Origin: an uncultured Atopobiaceae bacterium
Lineage (GTDB): Bacteria > Actinomycetota > Coriobacteriia > Coriobacteriales > Atopobiaceae
NCBI GenBank assembly: GCA_947303905.1
Contig: CAMYZR010000079.1
Span: 1 to 6,595, forward strand
Length of the DNA stretch: 6,595 nucleotides
Reading direction: 5' to 3'
Shown: positions 1 through 6,101 of the stretch, in pieces
How positions within the stretch are numbered: position 1 is the stretch's first letter
How the letters are laid out: each line of letters opens with the position of its first letter
Made by a program: the position numbers and the translations under genes
Notes under the pieces: model-generated
What the model saw: the letters and a program-made list of their open reading frames with translations, nothing else
The model's database searches: none
Told to the model about the DNA's origin: nothing

Positions 1-170
1 GTGAGGACGAGGACGCGCTCATGGCCGCTGCGCTTGCCGCGGGTCCGCACAAGGTGGTGGTAAAGCGGCCTCTCAAGGGACCGTACCTGGCGGGAGTCAA
101 GCCCAGCAGCTCTTTGGCGGGAAAAGTGGTCCGCTACGACGTGATCGTGCCGCCTCGAGAGTCGCTATAG
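1..170 (+). CDS. rsmJ: C-terminal fragment of a probable 16S rRNA (guanine-N2) methyltransferase, RsmJ family
   Basis: The frame is open from base 3 to a TAG at 168-170 and gives the last 55 residues of a protein that begins outside the window. The fragment contains HKVVVKRPLKGPYLAGVKP, then an RYDVIVP strand close to the end. RsmJ proteins (E. coli YhiQ) end the same way: a strand of type VVVKRP, then P-x-L-A-x-V, then a (R/Y)FD-type final strand. RsmJ is a cytosolic SAM-dependent enzyme that methylates G1516 of 16S rRNA in the small ribosomal subunit. The SAM-binding part would lie upstream and cannot be seen here. The gene converges on the peptidase gene, and its stop lies three bases before a large palindrome. 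The family call rests only on recall of the C-terminal pattern. Another class I methyltransferase with a similar end is possible. Confidence 0.68.
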   Translation, partial: EDEDALMAAALAAGPHKVVVKRPLKGPYLAGVKPSSSLAGKVVRYDVIVPPRESL

Positions 171-173
171 ATT

Positions 174-252
174 ACCGGGTACCTCAAACTCGATTGTCTG
201 AGAGCAAAACCGCAGGATTTGTCTTCAGATTTTCGAGTTTGAGGTACCCGGT
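174..252. repeat. 79-bp palindromic element with perfect 20-bp terminal inverted repeats
   Basis: Bases 174-193 are the exact reverse complement of 233-252; each arm contains GGTACC and CTCAAACTCG or its complement. The interior keeps the same axis at base 213: 197-201 pairs with 225-229, 205-208 with 218-221, and 210-211 with 215-216. Mismatches and G-T pairs lie between these blocks. A transcript of either strand would fold into one long, slightly interrupted hairpin. It fills most of the convergent gap between the rRNA methyltransferase and the peptidase genes. It has no coding capacity worth calling. No T-run follows either side and no target-site duplication is obvious. It could be a REP-like or MITE-like dispersed element, a structure that ends transcription from both sides, or both. 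The symmetry is certain; the role is not. Confidence 0.85.
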
Positions 253-261
253 CAAGTACAC

Positions 262-298
262 AGCCCCAGGACCGACCATCGGGGACGGTTTGGGGGCT
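262..298 (-). terminator. hairpin overlapping the peptidase stop codon, possible terminator
   Basis: AGCCCC at 262-267 pairs with GGGGCT at 293-298. On the same axis ACCG at 271-274 pairs with CGGT at 286-289 and CC at 276-277 with GG at 283-284, with G-T pairs or mismatches between. The outer arm includes the first two bases of the peptidase stop codon complement (297-299). On the minus strand the stem is followed by GTGTACTT, which is not a proper T-run, so it is a poor intrinsic terminator by the usual rule. It may act with the larger palindrome beyond it. Confidence 0.4.
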
Positions 299-2441
299 AC
301 TTCACGAAGAAGATGTTGCCCTTCTCGTCGATCTCAAGCTGGACAGCGGGCGTCACCAGCACGTCGCCATAGACGTCCTCCAGGCAGAAGTCATAGAGGT
401 AGAGGCCATCGGGCAGGTAGTTGTAGTCCACCTCGAGGGTCTTGCCGGTGAGCTTGTATTCGATGCCCTCGTAGGTGTCGCCCTGGCTGCCATCTGCGGT
501 GAAGGAGTCATAGCGCGGGATGATCACGTCGCCACGATGCAGCGGGGTGGTGCTGCGGTCTACCGCGCCGTTCTCGCCGATGCCGTTCCACACGCCGTCG
601 ACCGTCACCGATCCGTCGTCCAGGTTCTGCCGCATGCGCAGGAAGGTGTCCTCGCCGTTCAGCGTGATGGGAGAGGTGTAGATCACGAAGTCATCGGTCG
701 AGCTGACCACATAGGTGCACAGGTTCTGCCCGTCGGGTAGCGACAGCCACTCGCCCTCGAAGCCATCCTCGAACTTACCCGTATCCCAGTCGCCGTAGAT
801 GTCGTATGTCTCGCCCAGGGCGATCAGGTCGTTGTTGTCCTCGGAGGCCTCGTACACCAGCGCACTGACGACGGCCGTGTTGTCGAGGCCGTGCTCGTCG
901 AGCTGGAACCAGTAGATGCCGTTCTCGTTGACCTGAGGCTCCTCGGCAAAGGTGATCACCTGGCTGGAGCCCGTGTGGTCGTCCACGTAGTCCCAGTACT
1001 CCTCGGCCTCCTGCTGGGCCGCTTCGGCCTCGGGGGTGCCCGTGTTCTCCATCAGTACGCTCCACAGGCCGCCCTCGTACCACTGCTGGTCGGAGTAGTT
1101 GGTGTACTGGCTGCCACCGTTGTAGGTGGCGCCGTGGGCCAGGCGGTCCACATAGGCCAGGTAGGAGGGGTTGGGAGCGACGCTCTGGAAGGTGACCAGC
1201 TCGGAGGAGTCGGACAGCTTGAGCGGATAATAGGTGGACAGTCCGCTGCACGTGGCGTGATAGGTGCCACGGACCTGGTAGAGCACTGCGGCGTTCAGCG
1301 CGTCGAGCGCCTCCTGCGCGCTGGGCGTGGTGCTGGCACATGCCTTTATCAGGCCACCGAGGTCGACCATGTTGGTGAAGCCCTCGAGCCAGTTGTTGCT
1401 GCCAAAGTTCTCCACGCTGCGGATGCCGCGCGACATCACCGCAAGGTTGCTCTGGTTGCTACCCGAGTCGTACATCTCCTGCGAGAAGCGATAGAAGCTC
1501 TGGATGAGGTCGTCGACCTTGGAGAGGTCCACGACCGAGAGCGTGGCAAAGCCCTTGCTGTTGCGGTCGAGCGATGCCAGGTAGCTGTTGCAGATGGTCT
1601 TGCCGATGTCGGCGGTCGGCGCGGAGGGGTTCTTGGAGAGATACTCGACGATGGAGCTGTACTCCCAGCCATTGCCCGGCTCGCTCTCCTGCGACGCGAT
1701 CATGTAGTCGCCGTAGGAGGCCATGACGTTGGCGGTCTCGAGCGTGCTCATGAGGCAGGCGTCGAAGCCCACGAAGTCGAACTTGTCCCACATGCTGGCA
1801 AAGGCCGTGCCCATGGCGGTGTCCAGCTCGCGGAGGCTCAGCGAGTCGTAGCTGTTGCGCTCGTCAAAGCAGACGCCGGTGATGCTGCCGCCGCCGTGGT
1901 CCCACAGGATCAGGCCCATGTGCTCGGCGGGATAGTTGGTGACGCCCCAGGTGATGAAGTCGGAGAGGGTCGTGGGGTTGCCCATGCTCGCTGCGTTGAT
2001 GGTCTCGACCTGCACGATGGAGCCGTTCTGGACGACATAGCGGCCCAGCTGCCGTGCGTTGATGCCGCGGGTGGCCCACTGCTTGGCGCCGCCGGTCTGC
2101 ACGACAAAGCGGACGTTGTCGCTGCCGGATGCCCCCACCATCTCGGCGAGGTCCTTGGTCGCCGCGCCGTTCTGCGTCTCGAGGTCGGAGCCGCACAGGT
2201 ACACCAGCACGGTCCAGCTGCCCTTGGCGAGCTTGGACGGAGCCTTGGCTCCGGGCTTCGGGCGGTTGATGTCGAGCTGCTTGCTGCCGCGCTCGACTTG
2301 GACGGTCATGCCGACCGAGTCGGACTGCGACGCGCCCGTGTCGGTGTAGCCGTACATGTCCGTGCAGGCGGCAAGCGCCGCAACGGCAAGCACGCAGGCG
2401 AGGACGACGGAGAAGATGCGGGTGCCAAGACGACTTCTCAT
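297..2441 (-). CDS. Lipoprotein cysteine peptidase, clostripain family (MEROPS C11)
   Basis: A 714-residue protein exported as a lipoprotein. After MRSRLGTR comes a hydrophobic stretch (about 9-25) ending in the lipobox LAAC, with Cys26 as the lipidated residue. The C11 core begins near residue 75 (WTVLVYLCGSDLE). WDHGGG at 180-185 supplies the catalytic His182, and GFDACLMS at 225-232 supplies the nucleophile Cys229. Asp227, two residues before it, matches the acidic S1-pocket residue of PmC11, so cleavage after Arg or Lys is expected by family. The catalytic part ends near residue 440. About 250 further residues, acidic and strand-rich, follow and match no domain I know. C11 enzymes are often self-activated by internal cleavage; I cannot place a site here. 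The start is supported by AGGAGG (plus-strand complement 2448-2453) six bases upstream. The gene lies 33 bp after a smaller gene and probably shares its transcript. It likely acts at the outer face of the cell membrane on peptides or host proteins. Confidence 0.93.
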   Translation of the reverse strand: MRSRLGTRIFSVVLACVLAVAALAACTDMYGYTDTGASQSDSVGMTVQVERGSKQLDINRPKPGAKAPSKLAKGSWTVLVYLCGSDLETQNGAATKDLAEMVGASGSDNVRFVVQTGGAKQWATRGINARQLGRYVVQNGSIVQVETINAASMGNPTTLSDFITWGVTNYPAEHMGLILWDHGGGSITGVCFDERNSYDSLSLRELDTAMGTAFASMWDKFDFVGFDACLMSTLETANVMASYGDYMIASQESEPGNGWEYSSIVEYLSKNPSAPTADIGKTICNSYLASLDRNSKGFATLSVVDLSKVDDLIQSFYRFSQEMYDSGSNQSNLAVMSRGIRSVENFGSNNWLEGFTNMVDLGGLIKACASTTPSAQEALDALNAAVLYQVRGTYHATCSGLSTYYPLKLSDSSELVTFQSVAPNPSYLAYVDRLAHGATYNGGSQYTNYSDQQWYEGGLWSVLMENTGTPEAEAAQQEAEEYWDYVDDHTGSSQVITFAEEPQVNENGIYWFQLDEHGLDNTAVVSALVYEASEDNNDLIALGETYDIYGDWDTGKFEDGFEGEWLSLPDGQNLCTYVVSSTDDFVIYTSPITLNGEDTFLRMRQNLDDGSVTVDGVWNGIGENGAVDRSTTPLHRGDVIIPRYDSFTADGSQGDTYEGIEYKLTGKTLEVDYNYLPDGLYLYDFCLEDVYGDVLVTPAVQLEIDEKGNIFFVK

Positions 2442-2474
2442 GGCAAACCTCCTGATGGTGATGAGCTGTTGGCG

Positions 2475-3080
2475 CTAGCCGGCGATGGCCTTCTGGATGG
2501 TGGCGAGCAGCTTGCCGACGGCGATGCCGTCGACGGTGACGATCCTGTGCTTGCCGATGGTAAGGCCCTGTGCGTTGGCGGCCAGCTGTGTGGACGGCAG
2601 CTTGGTCCAGCCGATGGCGTCCTGTGCGCCAGCGGTGTCGCGCAGGTAGATGCCCTTGCTGCACAATGCGAGGCCCGCCTTGCAGGTGCCGAAGATGGTG
2701 GCGTCAAGCACGAGGAAGGCGCTCTCCCCCTTGGGGATGCCAAAGTTCCTGGCGGCCTGGTCGAGCTTCCTCGAAAGCGAGGAACCGATGTAGGTCTGGC
2801 TGAGGTTGGTCCCGCCGAGGCTGTTGATCCATGCCGTGAGGATTGCGGAGACGTCCAGGGTGCCCTGCGTCTGGGGCTGGGCCTGGGGCTGCGGCTGGGC
2901 TTGAGCCTGCGGCTTGGCAGCAGGCTGGGTGGTCGCCGAGCTTGCGGCACCGGACGAGGTCTGCGCGGAGCCGCTGGGGTTTGACGTGCGCTTATGCGGC
3001 TTGATGGCCGCGCGGGGAGATCCGGTGCGCGAGCCGGTGGTGCGCTGACGGCGCTCGCGCTGGTCGTTGTCGCTGGGCAT
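2475..3080 (-). CDS. Hypothetical protein with Gln/Pro/Ala-rich linker and a conserved-looking C-terminal domain
   Basis: A 201-residue protein. Residues 1-50 are basic and rich in Ser, Thr and Gly (RRQRTTGSRTGS, KPHKRTS). Residues 55-72 are a Pro-Gln-Ala low-complexity run. A compact domain fills 75-201. Its middle, with FLVLDATIFGTCKAGLALCSKGIYLRD at 122-148 and GWTKL at 157-161, resembles small bacterial PH-like domains that carry a 'D-x-T-x-F-G ... G ... T/S-x-K-G-I-Y' pattern. That is recall and not proven. No signal peptide or membrane segment is visible, so it is probably cytosolic or bound to the inner face of the membrane. GGGAGG (complement 3086-3091) lies five bases before the ATG. 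It precedes the lipoprotein peptidase gene by 33 bp, so the two are probably co-transcribed. I do not know its function. The basic, Ser/Thr-rich N-terminus could be a phosphorylation region, which is speculation. Confidence 0.8.
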   Translation of the reverse strand: MPSDNDQRERRQRTTGSRTGSPRAAIKPHKRTSNPSGSAQTSSGAASSATTQPAAKPQAQAQPQPQAQPQTQGTLDVSAILTAWINSLGGTNLSQTYIGSSLSRKLDQAARNFGIPKGESAFLVLDATIFGTCKAGLALCSKGIYLRDTAGAQDAIGWTKLPSTQLAANAQGLTIGKHRIVTVDGIAVGKLLATIQKAIAG

Positions 3081-3134
3081 GGTTGCCTCCCGAAGGTCGA
3101 TCGATGGGTTGCTCCATCTAGTGTGGGCTATGAA

Positions 3135-3146
3135 TCAGCATGCTGA
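3135..3146. promoter_or_regulatory. 12-bp perfect palindrome upstream of the two-gene peptidase operon, possible operator
   Basis: TCAGCATGCTGA is its own reverse complement. It lies 55 bases upstream of the ATG at 3080 and overlaps a second dyad, ATGCT-G-AGCAT (3140-3150). On the minus strand TTGCCA (complement 3164-3169) is a five-of-six match to a -35 box. The best -10 candidate at 18-bp spacing is the weak CAGCAT, inside the palindrome. The position suits an operator, but nothing else supports it. Confidence 0.3.
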
Positions 3147-3211
3147 GCATGGTTTTCGTTGAATGGCAACTTTTGCCGCAGCCTGCTGGGGAGTTGCGCA
3201 AGACGGCCCGC

Positions 3212-4606
3212 CTAGCTCTGGCTGCGCTCGAGGGTGCGCATCTCGTGCAGGATGACGGCCGCCATGGGTATGGCGATGAGCGTGGTGATGATGTCGGTGG
3301 TGGGCTGGGCGATCTGTACGCCGAGCTGTCCCAGAAGCGGCGGGAGCACGAGCACGACTGGGCCGAGCACCAGGCCGAGGCGACAAGACCCGAGGAAGGT
3401 GGCGGCCAGGGTCTTGCCAGAGGTCTGCAGCAGGAAGTTGGTGACCATCGCGGCGCCGGTGAAGGGCATGGTGATGCTGGAGAGCCGCAGCGTGAGGGTG
3501 CCAAAGGCGACCACGGCCGGGTCGTCGCGGAAGATCGCGATGAGCTGCGGCGCCCAGATGAAGGTGATGACGCCGATGGCGGCCACCGACACGAAGGTCA
3601 TCTTGATGGCGGTGAAGTACGCCTCACGGATGCGTCCGTAGCGCCTGGCGCCGAGGTTGTAGCCGCAGATCGGCTGGAAGCCCTGGCCGATGCCGATCTG
3701 GAAGAAGTTGCCCACGCTGGTGATGCGCTGTACCACGGCGATGCCCGCGATGGCCGCATCGCCAAACGGTGCGGCGGCGTTGTTGAGCAGCGACGTTGCC
3801 ACGCCGAGCATCACCTGGCGGGCAAACGAGGGAATGCCCAGCTTGTTGATGGTGCGCATCATGGTGGCATCGGGAACGCGCACGTAGCGCAGGCCCAGTG
3901 GCGTGATGCCGGCCTTGCGCATCTCGTACAGCAGCAGGAAGAAGCTCACCGCCTCGCTGACGACGGTGGCCAGCGCGCTGCCGGCGATGCCTAGGCCCAA
4001 CGGGAAGATGAAGATGGGCGTGAGGATGGTGTTGAGCACGGCTCCGGCGACCATGCAGAGCATGGAGTAGAACGCCTCGCCCTGAAAGCGCAGCTGCATG
4101 TTCATGAGAAAGCCGCTGGCAATGAAAGGCGCGCCGAACAGAAGCACGCTGATGTAGGCGCGTGCGTAGGGCAGGATCGTGGCCGTGGCACCGCCGATAT
4201 AGCAGAGCTGGTCGAGCAGGAGATGGCCGACAAGCGCGATGAGCGTGCCGAAGGCAACTGTCGCGGCGATGCCGGTGTTGACGTAGACGGCCGCCTCCTC
4301 GGTGTCTCCAGCGCCAAGGCAGCGGCTCATGTGGTTGCCCGTGCCCTGCGCAAAGTAGAAGGCCATAGCCTGGATGACCGTCGAGGTGACGAGGGAGACG
4401 CCCACTGCGGCGCTTGCGCTGGTGGAACCCATCTGGCCGACAAAGAAGGTGTCTGCCAGGTTGTAGATGGTGGTGATCACGTTGGCAAAGATGGAGGGCG
4501 CGGCAAGCGAGATGATGAGCGGCTGCACGGGATGCTCGAGCATCTCGCGGCGCCTCTCCTCGGGGCTCTGCCTCTTGGGCACTATCAGCTGTTTGAACGC
4601 AATCAT
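3212..4606 (-). CDS. MATE-family multidrug/cation antiporter
   Basis: A 464-residue integral membrane protein with the layout of a 12-segment MATE exporter, which expels drugs or metabolites in exchange for Na+ or H+. The first MatE half opens with HPVQPLIISLAAPSIF and IYNLADTFFVGQMG at 47-60. The second half has GIGQGFQPICGYNLGARR at 305-322, the family's G-Q-G-x-Q-P-x-x-G-Y-N-x-G-A signature. The length is usual for MepA/NorM-type members. A stop codon lies in frame 15 bases before the ATG at 4606, so no longer start is possible. That ATG has no good ribosome binding site (only ACACGAG). A second in-frame ATG at 4543 (MLEHPVQPLI) has AGAGG ten bases upstream and would remove 21 residues without touching the transporter fold. 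It is 83 bp downstream of the YoaK-like gene. The substrate cannot be told from sequence. Confidence 0.93.
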   Translation of the reverse strand: MIAFKQLIVPKRQSPEERRREMLEHPVQPLIISLAAPSIFANVITTIYNLADTFFVGQMGSTSASAAVGVSLVTSTVIQAMAFYFAQGTGNHMSRCLGAGDTEEAAVYVNTGIAATVAFGTLIALVGHLLLDQLCYIGGATATILPYARAYISVLLFGAPFIASGFLMNMQLRFQGEAFYSMLCMVAGAVLNTILTPIFIFPLGLGIAGSALATVVSEAVSFFLLLYEMRKAGITPLGLRYVRVPDATMMRTINKLGIPSFARQVMLGVATSLLNNAAAPFGDAAIAGIAVVQRITSVGNFFQIGIGQGFQPICGYNLGARRYGRIREAYFTAIKMTFVSVAAIGVITFIWAPQLIAIFRDDPAVVAFGTLTLRLSSITMPFTGAAMVTNFLLQTSGKTLAATFLGSCRLGLVLGPVVLVLPPLLGQLGVQIAQPTTDIITTLIAIPMAAVILHEMRTLERSQS

Positions 4607-4689
4607 CTCGTGTACATGCTACCGCGCGGCCGTGCCCATCATGGCAATCCCACAGCACGAAGGCGCATGACGCACCTCAGGGCCGGCTG

Positions 4690-5409
4690 CTAGCGACGGG
4701 AGTTTCTCCTGCGCAGGACGGTGATGATGGCGATGACAAGCCCGAGTGCCAAGATGACCGGTACCACGGCCGCACGCCCCATGAGATCGCACGCACGCGC
4801 GCCGACAAAGGCACCGGAGGCGAAGACCAGGATGATGGAGAGGTAGAGTCCCGCACGGAACAGCTTGGCGCGGTCGTGGCGCACGACGCCCTCGAAGAGG
4901 CTGTCCACGCACTTGCGCAGGTTGCCCGTGGACATGGTGGTGACGATGGCCTCGCCCCTGAAGGTGGTGAAGGTCTCGTACTGCATGGCGGCGGCAAACG
5001 ACACCAGGCAGTTTGCAAAGATGTCCCAGCGCTCCCCAAGTGGGATGAGGCCGACGATGGCCAGGCAGACCATCTCCACCGCAAGCACCGAGCGACGGAT
5101 AAGGCGGAGCTCCCTCTGGGTCAGGTACTCCTTGATCGAGAGGGCGGTGAGGATGCCCAGGGAGAAGACGCATATGGGCATCAGGTAGGCGAGATATGCG
5201 TCGCGCGCACCGTTGGACAGGGCTATGCCCAGCTTGACGATGTTGCCGGTCTGGGCGTTGGCGAAGACGCCACCGCGCTCGAAGTAGGTATAGGCGTCGA
5301 GAAAGCCGCCCACCATCGTGAGCAAGTAGGCGACGCGCATGCGCTGCGAGGGGTTGAGAGCCGAGGGGTTGTCTGCTGCGTGAAGCAGGTCGAGCGGGTT
5401 GTCAAGCAT
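4690..5409 (-). CDS. DUF1275/YoaK-family integral membrane protein
   Basis: A 239-residue membrane protein. GGFLDAYTYFERGGVFANAQTGN at about 34-56 (given by its key residues GG, LDA, F, TGN) is the YoaK/DUF1275 family signature. A second TGN motif (TTMSTGNLRK, 157-166) marks the internal repeat seen in this family. Hydrophobic stretches near 74-92, 108-124, 133-145, 185-204 and 213-232 suggest five or six membrane passes; the C-terminus is very basic (RRRNSRR). The family function is unknown; transport is often guessed. An upstream in-frame ATG at 5439 would add ten residues but has no ribosome binding site. The ATG at 5409 has AAGGAG five bases away, so I chose it. The gene follows the NimA-like gene after 112 bp and precedes the MATE gene on the same strand. 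Confidence 0.9.
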   Translation of the reverse strand: MLDNPLDLLHAADNPSALNPSQRMRVAYLLTMVGGFLDAYTYFERGGVFANAQTGNIVKLGIALSNGARDAYLAYLMPICVFSLGILTALSIKEYLTQRELRLIRRSVLAVEMVCLAIVGLIPLGERWDIFANCLVSFAAAMQYETFTTFRGEAIVTTMSTGNLRKCVDSLFEGVVRHDRAKLFRAGLYLSIILVFASGAFVGARACDLMGRAAVVPVILALGLVIAIITVLRRRNSRR

Positions 5410-5414
5410 CGGGT

Positions 5415-5420
5415 CTCCTT
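5415..5420 (-). promoter_or_regulatory. Ribosome binding site that fixes the YoaK-like start
   Basis: AAGGAG on the minus strand lies five bases before the ATG at 5409. The in-frame ATG thirty bases further upstream (5439) has only ACGGGT before it. This decides for the shorter protein. Confidence 0.75.
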
Positions 5421-5463
5421 CTGTCGGCGTCTCCAGCATACCCGTTTGGCAAGACGCTTTGGT

Positions 5464-5486
5464 GACGCTGCCCGTGGGCGAGCGTC
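5464..5486 (-). terminator. Hairpin between the NimA-like and YoaK-like genes, possible attenuator or terminator
   Basis: GACGCT pairs with AGCGTC and, one bulged base further in, GCC pairs with GGC around a four-base loop, giving nine GC-rich pairs. It lies 35 bases after the stop of the NimA-like gene and 54 bases before the next ATG. The minus-strand sequence after the stem, ACCAAAGCG, has no T-run. Intrinsic termination is therefore doubtful; an RNA-processing or stability structure is equally possible. Confidence 0.35.
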
Positions 5487-5521
5487 GGCCCTAGAGGAAG
5501 TCCCACAAGATCCGGTTCGCG

Positions 5522-5992
5522 TTACTTCTCCTTGACGACCTTTCCGCTGAGATGCTCGATGGTCAGCTCGAGCATCTCCACGCGGTTGAGGGAGCGCGCC
5601 GCGGAGCCTTCGGCCTCCTCCTTGGAGGGGAAGTACTTGTAGCCTATCTCGGTCAGGCGGGCGAGCTTGCGCTGCTCGTCGTCGATGACGTGCACGCGTC
5701 CGAACGCGATGACCGACCTCCACGTGAGCCACCATTCGCCCTCGTTCTCCTCGGGCTCGGAGAGCACGCAGAAGCTGCATTTGTCGTAGGCGAGAATGGC
5801 GTCGAGCTTGTGTCCTGCCACCGCAGAGTGGAAGAACAGACGTCCGTCGTCAAACACGTAGTCCAAAGGCACCGCGTAGGGATAGCCGTCGTCGCCCAGA
5901 ACTGCCAGAACGCCGCGCTTTCCGGCGGAAAGGATCTGCTCGCACTCCTCCTGCGAAAGCTGCTGGTTCTTGCGCCTCATCTCACGCCACAT
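5522..5992 (-). CDS. Pyridoxamine 5'-phosphate oxidase-like flavin-fold protein (NimA-like)
   Basis: A 156-residue cytosolic protein of the split-barrel flavin-binding superfamily, closest in pattern to the Pyridox_ox_2 / 5-nitroimidazole-resistance (Nim) group. RGVLAVLGDDGYPYAVPLDY at 26-45 and DDGRLFFHSAVAGHKLDAI at 48-66 are the typical paired strands. His55 and the G-H-K at 60-62 fall where Nim proteins carry conserved residues around the cofactor. SFCVLSEPEE at 73-82 and WRSVIAFGRVHVIDD at 91-105 continue the barrel. Members bind FMN, F420 or haem; Nim proteins reduce nitroimidazoles, but most relatives in anaerobes are untested, so resistance should not be assumed. The start ATG has GAGG five bases upstream. 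Another ATG four codons in has a worse site. It is divergent from the metallophosphoesterase gene. Confidence 0.9.
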   Translation of the reverse strand: MWREMRRKNQQLSQEECEQILSAGKRGVLAVLGDDGYPYAVPLDYVFDDGRLFFHSAVAGHKLDAILAYDKCSFCVLSEPEENEGEWWLTWRSVIAFGRVHVIDDEQRKLARLTEIGYKYFPSKEEAEGSAARSLNRVEMLELTIEHLSGKVVKEK

Positions 5993-6057
5993 GCTGACCT
6001 CATCTCTGTCGGGTGCCTACAGGATAGCCGACCTCGCATTGCCCAGGCTGGGTTATC

Positions 6058-6063
6058 TACAAT
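6058..6063 (+). promoter_or_regulatory. Candidate -10 box for the metallophosphoesterase gene
   Basis: TACAAT matches the sigma-70-type -10 consensus at five of six positions and lies 38 bases before the ATG at 6102, in the 109-bp divergent gap. No good -35 box is found at 16-18 bp; TTGCCC upstream is only 13 bases away. No convincing minus-strand promoter for the NimA-like gene was found in the same gap. Confidence 0.3.
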
Positions 6064-6101
6064 GGGGGCGCTGCAACTGGTGACAGACACGACGGAGCAC
6101 C

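Noticed and set aside
194..451. An 85-codon plus-strand frame starting inside the palindrome
   Set aside because: It begins in the palindromic element and runs antisense into the peptidase gene. It turns into Arg/Ser/Pro-rich shadow sequence.
2865..2918. Short repeated CTG/GGG-type units, considered as a minisatellite or regulatory repeat
   Set aside because: They simply encode the in-frame Pro-Gln-Ala run of the 201-aa protein, so they are reported with that gene.
891..2984. A 697-codon plus-strand open frame antisense to the peptidase and the 201-aa gene
   Set aside because: It is the mirror of two well-supported genes in high-GC DNA, where strong third-position GC bias suppresses stops on the opposite strand. 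The translation is Val/Gly/Asp/His-rich low-complexity text with no domain, and it spans two genes and their gap.
3165..3211. Small dyads after the MATE stop (GGCAA-CTT-TTGCC and a GCAAC/GTTGC pair), considered as a terminator
   Set aside because: Stems are only five pairs, compete with each other, and have no T-run after them on the minus strand.
3140..3994. A 284-codon plus-strand open frame antisense to the MATE gene
   Set aside because: Its composition (Asp, Gly, His, Glu, Arg) is the usual shadow of a hydrophobic membrane protein read in reverse; no ribosome binding site or motif.
3624..4658. A 344-codon minus-strand open frame overlapping the MATE gene in another frame
   Set aside because: The translation is His/Arg/Ala-rich and has no recognisable family, while the overlapping frame carries full MATE motifs.
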